Positions 1-6,990 of a DNA stretch of 10,070 nt are shown one piece after another. Positions within the stretch are counted from its first letter, which is position 1. Every line of letters begins with the position of its first letter. Both the position numbers and the translations under genes were made by a program. The notes beneath the pieces are model-generated. The model did not search any database. It had not been told where the DNA came from and saw nothing but the letters and a program-made list of their open reading frames with translations. This stretch comes from Nitrospirota bacterium (GTDB taxonomy: Bacteria > Nitrospirota > Nitrospiria > Nitrospirales > UBA8639). The DNA lies in the NCBI GenBank assembly GCA_029879555.1, contig JAOUQB010000054.1:1-10070 (forward strand). The letters run 5' to 3'.

Positions 1-1
1 A

Positions 2-712
2 CGAGTCTTTCGGTTGTATCAGGTCTATCGGGCGTTAGTGCGAGCCAAAGTGGCAGGGTTACGGTCCGCTCAGTTGGCCGAACATAGCGGGGAGGAAGAA
101 AAGGCCAAATGCGAATTGCTTGGATACCTGGAACTCGCACATCGTTTGACGACTGGAACCACTCCAGCACTCATTCTTATGCATGGGGTTTCGGGAACGG
201 GGAAAACAACCGTGTCCACAGAAATCATCAAAGCCATTGCTGCGATACGCATACGATCCGATGTGGAACGAAAGCGGCTGTTTGGAGAAGGACTGGGGCC
301 TAAGGAGAACGTACCAGAGGCGGGACTCTACCAATCGAATATGACGGTGCGCACATACGAGCAATTGCGAAATTTGGCAAAAACCCTGCTGGAGGCGGGT
401 TTTTCTGTGGTTGTTGATGCCACCTTTCTTCAACAACAGCAGAGAGCATTATTTAGGCGGTTGGCCCAAGAGCAAGGATGTGCGTGGTGTGTTGTGGATG
501 TTTTTGCTCCCGAAGCAGTTTTGGCGGAGAGAATTGAACAGCGTTCTCGTGACGGCCATGATGCCTCAGATGCCACGGTCGAGGTGATGAAGCGTCAACA
601 AGACAACCAGGAATCGTTCACCCCAGAGGAACAAGCACATGTGATTAGGGTTGATTCAAGCGACCCCAAGGCCATATGGCACGCCATCAGCCAACTGAAG
701 GGAAAGACCTGA
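2..712 (+). CDS. C-terminal part of a bifunctional aminoglycoside phosphotransferase-like/ATP-binding (AAA_33-type) protein, 5' end outside window
   Basis: The reading frame is open from the first bases of the window, so the true start lies upstream; the TTG at 14 is not convincing as a start. The opening residues (RVFRLYQVYRALVRAKV) resemble the end of the phosphotransferase-like domain that precedes the P-loop domain in this fusion family. A Walker A motif, GVSGTGKTT, is encoded at 185-211. A VVVDATF segment at about 408-428 fits a Walker B-like strand, and a basic helix (SDVERKRLFG) follows the P-loop as in zeta-toxin/AAA_33-type kinases. The C-terminus (SSDPKAIWHAISQL) is also typical. 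Family members are cytoplasmic and predicted to phosphorylate a small molecule; the substrate is unknown and resistance should not be inferred from the name. The gene converges on the minus-strand cluster with only 37 nt between stop codons, and I see no strong terminator there. Confidence 0.8.
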   Translation, partial: RVFRLYQVYRALVRAKVAGLRSAQLAEHSGEEEKAKCELLGYLELAHRLTTGTTPALILMHGVSGTGKTTVSTEIIKAIAAIRIRSDVERKRLFGEGLGPKENVPEAGLYQSNMTVRTYEQLRNLAKTLLEAGFSVVVDATFLQQQQRALFRRLAQEQGCAWCVVDVFAPEAVLAERIEQRSRDGHDASDATVEVMKRQQDNQESFTPEEQAHVIRVDSSDPKAIWHAISQLKGKT

Positions 713-749
713 ACACGAGACGTGGTGTAAAAAACGCGTAGACATGTCG

Positions 750-1787
750 TTATTTCATGAGAGTTTGAATCCGTACGTCCGATCCACCCAAGTTTAAAAA
801 TTTCTGATAGTGGTATTTGGCTTTATCCAGGTCGGCTTTGTGAAATTCATAAAAGGCTCCCATATTAAATTGGCCTTCCACCGAATTTGGTTGTAAGGCC
901 AACCCTTTCTGATATGCCTCCTCCGCTTGGTTGAACTGTTTTTCTGCAACCAACAGCACACCCAAATTGACATAGGCCTCAGCGTCGGTGGGTTTGAGTT
1001 GCGTCACTCGCTGAAAATGTTTAATCGCTTGTTGGGGCTGCTTGTCCTGTTGATACAAAAACCCCAAATTGTAATGGGCAACTGAATGGTCCGGTACAAT
1101 TTGTACAACGTGTGTGTACGCGTCAATGGCTTGCTCGAATCGCTGGTTTTGTTCGGAAAGTCGGCCTAAAAGATACCAGCCTTCAGCATGTTGTGGATCG
1201 TGTGTGGTGAGACGAGTGAGAAGTTCTTGGGCGCGATCCTTTTGATTCCTTTGCACCAAATGATAGGCAAGGTGAAACAGTGCCTCCGAGACTAAAGATT
1301 CCTGTTTGAGGACTATTTCATATTCTTGAATGGCTTTGTCGGTCTCACCGATCTGATCAAATATTTTTGCCCGAGTCAGTCGGGCTTCCCAAAATCCAGG
1401 ATAAAGAGTCAGGGCTTGTTGGATCACCAGTTCAGCTTCTTTCATCTTGTCTTGCTTCAACAACAGTAATCCTAAATCATAGTGAGCTTGGGCAAAGTTG
1501 GGGTGTAGCTGAACAGCCTGCAGGATGGGCGGGATCGCGGTGCTGGGGTCCTGAGTGCGCTGATACTGTACGATCCCCAGAAGATGATGGGCTTCGGCGT
1601 AAGCGGGAAATTCGGTGATCGCCTGTTGGAGCAGTGATTCAGCTTGTTGGAAGTCCTGGCTTTGGATGGCGGAAATAGCTTGATGGTAGAGATCCCCGGC
1701 AGGGTGACTGAATGCGGACATTGGCCAAAAACTGAGAAAGACCACAATGGGGAGATACCCCTTGAATGGAAAGATTCCTCTTCGCAT
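750..1787 (-). CDS. Exported TPR-repeat protein (distal paralogue) of the Ton cluster
   Basis: The product has 345 residues. A Sec-type signal is visible at residues 1-27 (MRRG, hydrophobic YLPIVVFLSFW, then a small-residue cleavage zone around SAFS-HP). The rest is nine consecutive 34-residue tetratricopeptide repeats from about residue 32 to 335, with the usual G/A-Y-A-P pattern (for example AHYNLGFLYQQ...QAIKHF). TPR arrays bind proteins, so this is probably a periplasmic scaffold. It starts 15 nt after exbD stops, so it is likely the last gene of the transcript. No clear Shine-Dalgarno sequence precedes the ATG. It matches the TPR protein at 3745-4791 repeat for repeat, including the C-terminal YEFH...LGG motif. 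TPR proteins occur beside some Ton systems (Vibrio TonB2) and in the Myxococcus Agl/Glt machinery; whether this one contacts TonB or the barrel is inference. Confidence 0.88.
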   Translation of the reverse strand: MRRGIFPFKGYLPIVVFLSFWPMSAFSHPAGDLYHQAISAIQSQDFQQAESLLQQAITEFPAYAEAHHLLGIVQYQRTQDPSTAIPPILQAVQLHPNFAQAHYDLGLLLLKQDKMKEAELVIQQALTLYPGFWEARLTRAKIFDQIGETDKAIQEYEIVLKQESLVSEALFHLAYHLVQRNQKDRAQELLTRLTTHDPQHAEGWYLLGRLSEQNQRFEQAIDAYTHVVQIVPDHSVAHYNLGFLYQQDKQPQQAIKHFQRVTQLKPTDAEAYVNLGVLLVAEKQFNQAEEAYQKGLALQPNSVEGQFNMGAFYEFHKADLDKAKYHYQKFLNLGGSDVRIQTLMK

Positions 1788-1802
1788 GGGTTTCAGTGAA
1801 TA

Positions 1803-2213
1803 TCAAGACTCTGAGGAAGGTTGTGTCGCGATCGCCATGCTTGTAATTCCACTTAATCGGATCAAGTCCATCACTTTAATGACGTGTCCATGCGGGACTT
1901 GTTCATCGGCATTGATCAATAACGATGGCTTTGAAGAGGTTTGGCGAAGATGTGCCAATCGTTTTTCGAGGACCTGTAAGGTGATGGCTTCTTTGTTGTA
2001 ATAAAGGGTGCCTTCTCGAGTCAGCGTGAGAGACACATGCTCGTCGAGAGAATCGGTTGACGATTCAGCTGTGGGGAGGGAAACGGGCATGCCCTGCTGA
2101 ATGGTCATGGACAATGTCGCGATCATGAAAAACACCAGGAGGAAAAACATGGTGTCAATCATGGGAATGATTTCGATGCGGGGTTTCTTTTTGGCAGCGG
2201 CTGGCAGTCTCAT
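1803..2213 (-). CDS. exbD: ExbD/TolR-family proton-channel subunit
   Basis: The product has 136 residues, the usual ExbD/TolR length. A short basic cytoplasmic N-terminus (AAAKKKPRIE) leads into one membrane segment at about residues 16-37 (IIPMIDTMFFLLVFFMIATL). Asp20 matches the essential membrane aspartate (Asp25 of E. coli ExbD). The remaining ~95 residues form the periplasmic domain, with the family's LLINADEQVPHGHVIKVMD segment near residues 98-116. With ExbB it forms the proton-driven motor that energises TonB. Its ATG overlaps the exbB stop (ATGA), indicating translational coupling. TolR is the alternative name, but the tonB gene next door and the absence of tolA, tolB or pal favour ExbD. 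Confidence 0.93.
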   Translation of the reverse strand: MRLPAAAKKKPRIEIIPMIDTMFFLLVFFMIATLSMTIQQGMPVSLPTAESSTDSLDEHVSLTLTREGTLYYNKEAITLQVLEKRLAHLRQTSSKPSLLINADEQVPHGHVIKVMDLIRLSGITSMAIATQPSSES

Positions 2214-2821
2214 GGTTGGTTTGATTTGAGCACGCGTTGGAGCGTGGCCTCCGTTTTTGTGGCGTAATGCTCGATTTTTTCGGTTTCTCGTTCCAGGCGT
2301 GCGACAAAAAAGTTGTAGGGAATAAGCGTGGTCACCGCGACCACAATTCCCGCGGCGGTGCAGATCAGGGCTTCGGCGACTCCTCCCGTCACCGCGTGAG
2401 GATTTCCTAGGCCGGATTGGGACATGATGCCGAATGAATCCACCATGCCGATAATGGTTCCTAGCAGCCCCAAAAGTGGACCGAGCGTAATTATGGTATC
2501 CAACACGGGAAGGCCACGTTTCATTTTGGTGAGTTCGACAATGGCGGTGGCTTCCATGGCTTTGCTAGGGCAGTTGGTTCGTTGGTGAATCCCTGTGGCC
2601 ATGACCCGAAGCACCGGACTGGGTTGCTGTTCCGCGATGGCGAGGGCATCGCTAAATTTCTCTTGTTCGATCAGGGAGAGCATCTTCGGGGCGACGCGAC
2701 TGGCTTTGAACTTTTTAAAATACATGACACGCTCAATGGTGACGGTCAGCGCGAGGAGGGAGCATCCGATGATGGGAATCATCATCCAACCGCCCTTCAT
2801 GAGTATATTGAGGAATGCCAT
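2210..2821 (-). CDS. exbB: ExbB/TolQ/MotA-family proton channel subunit
   Basis: The product has 203 residues with three hydrophobic segments in the ExbB layout: TM1 at about 13-35 (WMMIPIIGCSLLALTVTIERV), a cytoplasmic stretch, TM2 at about 107-128 (LDTIITLGPLLGLLGTIIGM) and TM3 at about 148-171 (VAEALICTAAGIVVAVTTLI). Glu150 in the VAEAL motif corresponds to the conserved TM3 glutamate (Glu176 of E. coli ExbB). The TLGPLLGLLGTIIGM block is the strongest family signature. The gene begins 30 nt after the tonB stop, with an AGGAAAG-type ribosome binding site upstream of the ATG, and overlaps exbD by 4 nt. It is slightly shorter than E. coli ExbB because it lacks a long N-terminal periplasmic extension. 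TolQ is the alternative assignment; context favours ExbB. Confidence 0.94.
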   Translation of the reverse strand: MAFLNILMKGGWMMIPIIGCSLLALTVTIERVMYFKKFKASRVAPKMLSLIEQEKFSDALAIAEQQPSPVLRVMATGIHQRTNCPSKAMEATAIVELTKMKRGLPVLDTIITLGPLLGLLGTIIGMVDSFGIMSQSGLGNPHAVTGGVAEALICTAAGIVVAVTTLIPYNFFVARLERETEKIEHYATKTEATLQRVLKSNQP

Positions 2822-2851
2822 TGAGGTGTGCTCTTTCCTAGAGTTGAACGA

Positions 2852-3748
2852 TTAACTATTGAGATCGAATTTGATAGGAATATCGACCCACTTGGTGATA
2901 GGAATATTCCCATCTTTCGCGGGATGAAATGTCCAGCTCTTCACGGCGTCTTGTGCGGCCAGATCTAATGTCGGATGCCCGCAACTTTGACGAATTGAGA
3001 TCTGAGTGGGAAGGCCCTTTGTATCGATGAGTGTACGGACAATGACCGTTCCTTCCCATCCGGCTTCTCTTGCCACTCGTGGGTAGACTGGTTTAGCGGA
3101 AGACATGATGGTGGGACGAGTCACCGTTGATCCAGTCTGATCTGGTGGAGTGGCGGTCAGTGTTTGAGGTTTGGCGACTGTCTGTGGGGCTGGTAGGGAA
3201 GACGTTGTTGGGCGTTCTCTTCTTGGTGATATCTGCGGCATGATATTTTTGACAGAGTCCTGATGCCTTTGGAATGCCGGTGGCAAGGTTGGTGATGTCG
3301 GTTGGACCCGGCTTGGCATCTGCATTTTCATCATCTCTCTTGCTTTCAGGGCTTGAGAGGCATGGGTATCTCGTAAGATGGGTTGAGTAGGTTTTGGTGG
3401 GGTCAAAGGGGATGGCGTAACCAAAGGTGGCCGGGTTAGGAAAGCCTGTGCCGGTGGTATCGAAGGTTCTGCTCTCTTGGTTCCTGTTGTCGGCAGGGGG
3501 AGAGTCGAGGGTGGTGTGGTCATGAGCGCTTGTGGTTGAACGAGAGGGGGTGGCGTCTGTGAGGTCTGAGAGGTTTCTGGTGTTGGCAATAAGGTGACCT
3601 GAACGGTTGCGGGTTTTTCCTCCACGATCAGGGGTTTTGGCCAATAGGTCAGGCCAGCGATGATGACGCCATGCAAGAGAACGCTGCCCAATGCGCTGAG
3701 CACAAATATTCGGGTATCCGAATGTTGGTCAGAAAATGTCGAGGTCAT
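2852..3748 (-). CDS. tonB: TonB energy transducer (canonical, with S-x3-H membrane anchor)
   Basis: The product has 298 residues in three parts. (1) A short cytoplasmic N-terminus and one membrane anchor at about 14-35, in which Ser22 and His26 (SVLLHG) reproduce the S-x3-H motif by which TonB couples to ExbB/ExbD (Ser16/His20 in E. coli). (2) A Pro/Thr/Gln-rich linker at about 42-215, longer than in E. coli TonB and suited to spanning the periplasm. (3) A TonB C-terminal domain at about 217-298, with KPVYPRVAREAGWEGTVIV, the SCGHPTLDLAAQDAV helix and the WTFHPAKDG...PIKFDL strands. Its ATG overlaps the stop of the upstream TPR gene (ATGA), so TPR protein and TonB are probably made in a coupled way. 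It is followed by exbB and exbD, giving a complete motor. No TonB-dependent receptor is visible in the window. Confidence 0.93.
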   Translation of the reverse strand: MTSTFSDQHSDTRIFVLSALGSVLLHGVIIAGLTYWPKPLIVEEKPATVQVTLLPTPETSQTSQTPPPLVQPQALMTTPPSTLPLPTTGTKRAEPSIPPAQAFLTRPPLVTPSPLTPPKPTQPILRDTHASQALKAREMMKMQMPSRVQPTSPTLPPAFQRHQDSVKNIMPQISPRRERPTTSSLPAPQTVAKPQTLTATPPDQTGSTVTRPTIMSSAKPVYPRVAREAGWEGTVIVRTLIDTKGLPTQISIRQSCGHPTLDLAAQDAVKSWTFHPAKDGNIPITKWVDIPIKFDLNS

Positions 3749-4791
3749 GATCCCACCCGCTTGAGAAGTTTCGTCACCCGTTCATCCTGTCCGCCCAGAT
3801 TGATATATTCTTTGTAATATTCCAGCGCTTTTTCAGGCGCATTATGATGGAATTCATAAAGGAGTCCCAGGTTGTAATGGGCTTCTGACAAACGAGGATT
3901 GAGAGCTAAGGCGGCCTGGTACTGTTCTTCCGCCGGCTTCAATTTTTCCAGAGCCGTATAGACGACTCCTAAGTTGATATGGGCTTCCGGGTTGTCTTGA
4001 TCCAGGCGGAGAACATTCTCAAAAGCCTCGGCCGATTTTGTGTATTGTTTTTGTTGTTGATACAAAATTCCAAGATTGAAGTATGGGGCAACTAGTTGGT
4101 GTTGAAGCGTCACGACGTGCTGATAGGCCTTGATGGCTTTTTCCGTCTGGTTTGTGTGTTGCGCTAACGAACCCGTCATCAACCACCCATTAATATGTGT
4201 TGGGTTCTGAGCCGTTAATTGTTCGACATAGGGCTGTGCCAGTTCGGGATGCCCTTGCTGCATGTACCAAAAGGCCAGACCGTAGAGAGCCTCAGCGTGA
4301 TGGGGGTCCAATTCTAAGACCTTTTGATGGGCCTCTATGGCCTTTGGCGCTTCTCGACGTTGATCAAAAAGCGCCGCGAGGGCGGTCCAGCTTTCTAGGT
4401 AATTCGGGTAGAGGGTGGATGCTTGTTGAAAAGCCTGTTCGGCTTGTTCAAGGTCTCCGTGGTCTTGAAAGGCAAATCCTAAATCCAGGTACGCCTGCGC
4501 AAATGAAGGGTAGGCCTTGACCGCTTGTTGCAGCGCAGCAATGGCATGCTCCGGTTGGTTGAGTTGCCCCAAGACTAAGCCAAGAAGGTGATACGCTTCG
4601 GCATAGCTGGGGTAAAGCGTGATCGCATGCTCCAAGGGCGCTTGAGCGGAACTCCATTGCTTGTGTTGATAGGCGGTGTAGGCTTGGGCGAAGAGGTCTT
4701 GGGCTTCCCCAGCAAAACTGCAAGGCTTGGGACCCAGAATGAAGATGAATGCACACACGATCAAAAGGTGAGTGCGTTGGATGGAAAACAT
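3745..4791 (-). CDS. Exported TPR-repeat protein (proximal paralogue), translationally coupled to tonB
   Basis: The product has 348 residues. Residues 1-28 form a Sec-type signal (MFSIQRTH, hydrophobic LLIVCAFIFILG, cleavage zone near SFA-GE). Nine contiguous 34-residue TPR units run from about residue 32 to 336 and end in YEFHHN...EYINLGG. An AAAGGA ribosome binding site precedes the ATG by about 7 nt. The gene starts 32 nt after the preceding tonB-like gene stops, and its TGA overlaps the tonB ATG. It aligns without large gaps to the TPR protein at 750-1787: the same signal, number of repeats and C-terminal motif, so the two arose by duplication of a whole gene. A periplasmic scaffold that organises TonB-domain proteins or the barrel is plausible; no enzymatic motif is seen. 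Confidence 0.89.
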   Translation of the reverse strand: MFSIQRTHLLIVCAFIFILGPKPCSFAGEAQDLFAQAYTAYQHKQWSSAQAPLEHAITLYPSYAEAYHLLGLVLGQLNQPEHAIAALQQAVKAYPSFAQAYLDLGFAFQDHGDLEQAEQAFQQASTLYPNYLESWTALAALFDQRREAPKAIEAHQKVLELDPHHAEALYGLAFWYMQQGHPELAQPYVEQLTAQNPTHINGWLMTGSLAQHTNQTEKAIKAYQHVVTLQHQLVAPYFNLGILYQQQKQYTKSAEAFENVLRLDQDNPEAHINLGVVYTALEKLKPAEEQYQAALALNPRLSEAHYNLGLLYEFHHNAPEKALEYYKEYINLGGQDERVTKLLKRVGS

Positions 4792-4823
4792 CTGTCCGTC
4801 CTTTAGAGTGTGTCGGGCTGTCT

Positions 4824-5432
4824 TTACTCTACCAGATCAAACTGGATGGGAATATTGACCACGGTGGCTACAGGGAACCCCCCATTTTTAGCCGGTTCAA
4901 ATGTCCATTGTCTCGCAGACTTGACGGCGTTGTCATCCAATAATTGATGCCCGGAACTTTTTTGAATGGTGGCTGATTCCACCGTCCCGTTCGCCAAAAC
5001 CTTCAAATGGACGATGACGCGTCCTTGCCAACCCTGTTCCCGAGCTCGTCTGGGGTAGAGGGGACGTTCGGCCTTCAGCGGCTTGACCGGTGTATGAAGA
5101 TTGCCGGTTTGGGCCGTGTGATCGAGAAGGATGCGTGAAGGAGTTGGGATGGATTTGTGAAGTTGTCGCGTAGGAAGGGGCAGGTTCTTCCTTGGATTAA
5201 GATGGGCAACAGGTTGAATGTGGGGAAGAGGGAAATCGAGAGTTCTTTCCTGTTGCTCGATGACGGTCCCCGTAATTTCAATGGTGTCCAATGTTTCAAT
5301 TTCTTCTTCGAGTGGTGCCATCCCCCAGCTGGTTGAGAGAGGGATCAAGAGGATAATCCCCATGCACCCAAAAAAGAAGCCGGTGCATGGGGATCGAAGT
5401 GGCCACAGACCAAAGGGTATTGTCGTTGGCAT
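4824..5432 (-). CDS. TonB C-terminal-domain protein with TonB-box-like segment, lacking the S-x3-H anchor
   Basis: The product has 202 residues. The N-terminus (MPTTIPFGLWPLRSP) leads into a hydrophobic stretch at about 18-37 (GFFFGCMGIILLIPLSTSWG), which could be an anchor or a cleaved signal but contains no His and no S-x3-H coupling motif. It is followed by an acidic patch (EEEIE) and DTIEITGT at residues 49-56, which resembles the TonB box of TonB-dependent receptors (DTIxVTA type). A short Pro-rich linker leads to a clear TonB C-terminal domain at about 120-202 (RPLYPRRAREQGWQGRVIV, SSGHQLLDDNAV, WTFEPAKNGG, PIQFDL), paralogous to that of the canonical TonB downstream. The first ATG was kept, although no Shine-Dalgarno sequence is evident; Met24 is the alternative. 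The 5' coding region contains a perfect 13-bp inverted repeat. The gene follows the barrel gene by 21 nt. The fold is confident, the role is not. Confidence 0.82.
   Translation of the reverse strand: MPTTIPFGLWPLRSPCTGFFFGCMGIILLIPLSTSWGMAPLEEEIETLDTIEITGTVIEQQERTLDFPLPHIQPVAHLNPRKNLPLPTRQLHKSIPTPSRILLDHTAQTGNLHTPVKPLKAERPLYPRRAREQGWQGRVIVHLKVLANGTVESATIQKSSGHQLLDDNAVKSARQWTFEPAKNGGFPVATVVNIPIQFDLVE
5356..5394. repeat. Perfect 13-bp inverted repeat inside the 5' coding region of the tonB-like gene
   Basis: The arms ATCCCCATGCACC (5356-5368) and GGTGCATGGGGAT (5382-5394) are exactly complementary, with a 13-nt spacer containing a run of six A on the plus strand (six U in the minus-strand transcript loop). 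The stem spans codons for residues ~13-26 of the tonB-like protein, and its promoter-distal arm contains the alternative start Met24. A hairpin here could affect translation, transcript processing or transcription between the barrel gene and the Ton genes. No U-tract follows the stem, so it is not a typical intrinsic terminator. The palindrome is read directly; any function is inference. Confidence 0.75.
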
Positions 5433-5453
5433 GGATTAGTCGCAGAGGGCTGT

Positions 5454-6554
5454 TTAGGTGTTGCTGTTGATGTTAAAAAATTTGACGAATCCTGTCAGGA
5501 AGCTCACGCCCTGTTCCAGCCCGCCATTGAAATCTTGGACCAATGGTACCTGCGTGTAGAAGTACCAACTTGTTGAGTCATCGAAGTTCAACGTAATACC
5601 TGGGGTAAAAAGAAGATTGGTTGAACCGGTATTATTAACGGAGCGTCGGCTTAGATTGGTATCCACGTCAGTTTCGCTCGCAAGCCCTGGCCCGATTCCT
5701 CCCGCCTGGGAGAGGGTGCTACGGAACGTATCCCGCACATTGTAAATATAATTGAGCTGTCCGGAAAAAGCGATGCGAGGGGTGATATTGTAGATCAACC
5801 CACCTGACACGACATGGGTATCCCCGAACTGGTAGCCGAATTTATTCCTGAAGGTGTGGCGGTATGTGTAGGAAAGAAACTGATTGAGCGTGTGAGGTAT
5901 GAGTTCATAGGCTTGGTACACATGACCCAGGACGCCATAATCCCCACGCCCTGCTTGTAAGGTGGGTTCTTCCACCACATTGGTGCCATGCCCCCCAGTT
6001 TGTGCTTCAAATTGCCCTGTTGGAAATTCTACCCCTGCGCCAATGACGACCATGCTTCGAAGAGAAGGCAAGATGCCATATTTAGCCATGAGCCGAATGT
6101 CCCCCAGCCCGTTCGTATCGAAGTTTTCAAATGTCCCTTCTCCATCATGATGCCCTCCGGTATCGGGCTCAATGCCAACTTCAACGCGATGATCGTGCTC
6201 ACGGAAAATGACCGGTACCGTGAGTTGAAGGGTGAAATTATCGGTGACGCCATAATTAAGATTCATTTGAAGTTGTTGGTTAATGGTAGAAATTTCTTCA
6301 TGTTCGTCTAAGATTTGCTCCTGCGTCTTGAGATTGACGGCTGCTACTCGTCCTTGTGGCCCCTTTTGAGGGATATAGCTATAAGAAAGGTCTGTGCGTA
6401 AGGTGCCGGTGGGCTGGATGCTGGGTTGATTGCCGATGTTCAGAAAACACGAAGCTGATCCGCAACTGGCCTGAGCAGGCGTAAGAATGAGAGTAAGGCT
6501 GAAAAATGAAAGAAAAATGAGACCAGAAATTTTCTTAACCAATGGGATGTTCAT
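5454..6554 (-). CDS. Predicted outer-membrane beta-barrel protein with His/acid-rich loops
   Basis: The product has 366 residues from the ATG at 6554, chosen because it opens a textbook signal peptide (MNIPLVKK, hydrophobic core, cleavage after TPAQA) and has an AGGA ribosome binding site about 10 nt upstream; the longer open frame upstream is not coding. The mature N-terminus starts SCGSASC (Cys31, Cys36). The rest is alternating-hydrophobicity beta strands with G-D/N turns: LNYGVTDNFTLQLTVPV, NGLGDIRLMAKYG (~148-160), MVVIGAGVEFPTG (~168-180), QFLSYTYRHTF, IAFSGQLNYIYNV, SWYFYTQVPLV. The GLGDIRLMAKY pattern resembles MetA-pathway/'transporter'-type small barrels. Two loops are rich in His and acid: REHDHRVEVG at 118-127 and GGHHDGEG at 133-140. 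It is too small for a 22-strand TonB-dependent receptor and no plug is seen. Its place between the thioredoxin/His-Cys genes and the Ton genes suggests a role in envelope transport; the substrate is unknown. Confidence 0.8.
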   Translation of the reverse strand: MNIPLVKKISGLIFLSFFSLTLILTPAQASCGSASCFLNIGNQPSIQPTGTLRTDLSYSYIPQKGPQGRVAAVNLKTQEQILDEHEEISTINQQLQMNLNYGVTDNFTLQLTVPVIFREHDHRVEVGIEPDTGGHHDGEGTFENFDTNGLGDIRLMAKYGILPSLRSMVVIGAGVEFPTGQFEAQTGGHGTNVVEEPTLQAGRGDYGVLGHVYQAYELIPHTLNQFLSYTYRHTFRNKFGYQFGDTHVVSGGLIYNITPRIAFSGQLNYIYNVRDTFRSTLSQAGGIGPGLASETDVDTNLSRRSVNNTGSTNLLFTPGITLNFDDSTSWYFYTQVPLVQDFNGGLEQGVSFLTGFVKFFNINSNT

Positions 6555-6657
6555 GAACGATATTCCTTTGAGTAAGCAGATAAATAATCGAGGCGCCGCG
6601 AGACAATTCGTCAACCCAGAAAAGGACCACGAGAAGGCGCACAAAATTTCAATGACG

Positions 6658-6981
6658 TTAGATGATGACGGATGACGGAAAATGTGACGGGGGGCCTCGG
6701 GCCAGGAGCGGGGAAACGGCGACTGTGAGATGGGACGTGAAGGTAGAGAATTCGAGATGATAGAGGTAGGGTTGACCAAAGTGTGGAGTCGGGTCTGTGA
6801 TCTGCGCCATTTGCCCGGCACTGCACAATAACGTGCAGAAAGGGGAGGCATGTGTGGCGGCTTGATGATGGGTATGGTGTATCTTGGCATGCCCCATCAT
6901 TTGGAACGGGAGCCACACACTCATTCCTAAAAGCATGCCTGCTAGGGCAACGGCGATACGATGGGTGATCGGGCGATTCAC
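6658..6981 (-). CDS. Small exported His/Cys-motif protein B (DUF2946-like layout)
   Basis: The product has 107 residues and starts at a GTG only 9 nt after the tlpA stop, suggesting translational coupling; no strong ribosome binding site is seen. Residues 1-29 are a signal peptide or anchor (MNRPITHR, then AVALAGMLLGMSVWLPF). A compact motif follows at residues 36-57 (6811-6876): H-x-H-H-x-A-x-T-H-x4-C-x3-C-x-A-x-Q, with Cys49 and Cys53. Near the C-terminus is S-H-L-T-x8-R-G-P-P (83-98). The same motifs at identical spacing occur in the protein at 7695-7988. The design (signal, His cluster, Cys pair, C-terminal RxPP) recalls DUF2946-type small envelope proteins sometimes linked to copper; that is a family impression from memory. 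A periplasmic metal-binding role is inferred from the residues only. Confidence 0.75.
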   Translation of the reverse strand: MNRPITHRIAVALAGMLLGMSVWLPFQMMGHAKIHHTHHQAATHASPFCTLLCSAGQMAQITDPTPHFGQPYLYHLEFSTFTSHLTVAVSPLLARGPPSHFPSSVII

Positions 6982-6990
6982 AGCAGTTGG

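Noticed and set aside
713..749. Terminator between the convergent genes, with a six-A run (six T on minus) and small palindromes
   Set aside because: The stems are only about 4 bp (CACG-AGA-CGTG) and are not placed directly before a T-run on either strand.
2210..2213. Sequence error or fused exbB/exbD gene
   Set aside because: The ATGA overlap is an ordinary translational-coupling junction, and both proteins are full length.
3093..3644. 183-codon open frame on the minus strand
   Set aside because: It is a frame shadow of the Pro/Thr-rich TonB linker, whose biased codons keep other frames open; it has no start signal and its product is low-complexity.
5454..6554. TonB-dependent receptor identity for the barrel
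   Set aside because: 366 residues is about half the size needed for a 22-strand barrel plus plug, and no plug motif or N-terminal TonB box is present.
6580..6614. Promoter upstream of the barrel gene (TTGACG on the minus strand at 6614-6609)
   Set aside because: The -35 is good, but no hexamer at 15-19 nt spacing matches a -10 in more than about three positions.
6555..6890. In-frame 112-codon upstream extension of the barrel gene
   Set aside because: It overlaps the well-supported His/Cys protein B in another frame and encodes a low-complexity, non-exported N-terminus. The internal ATG at 6554 has a ribosome binding site and a perfect signal peptide.
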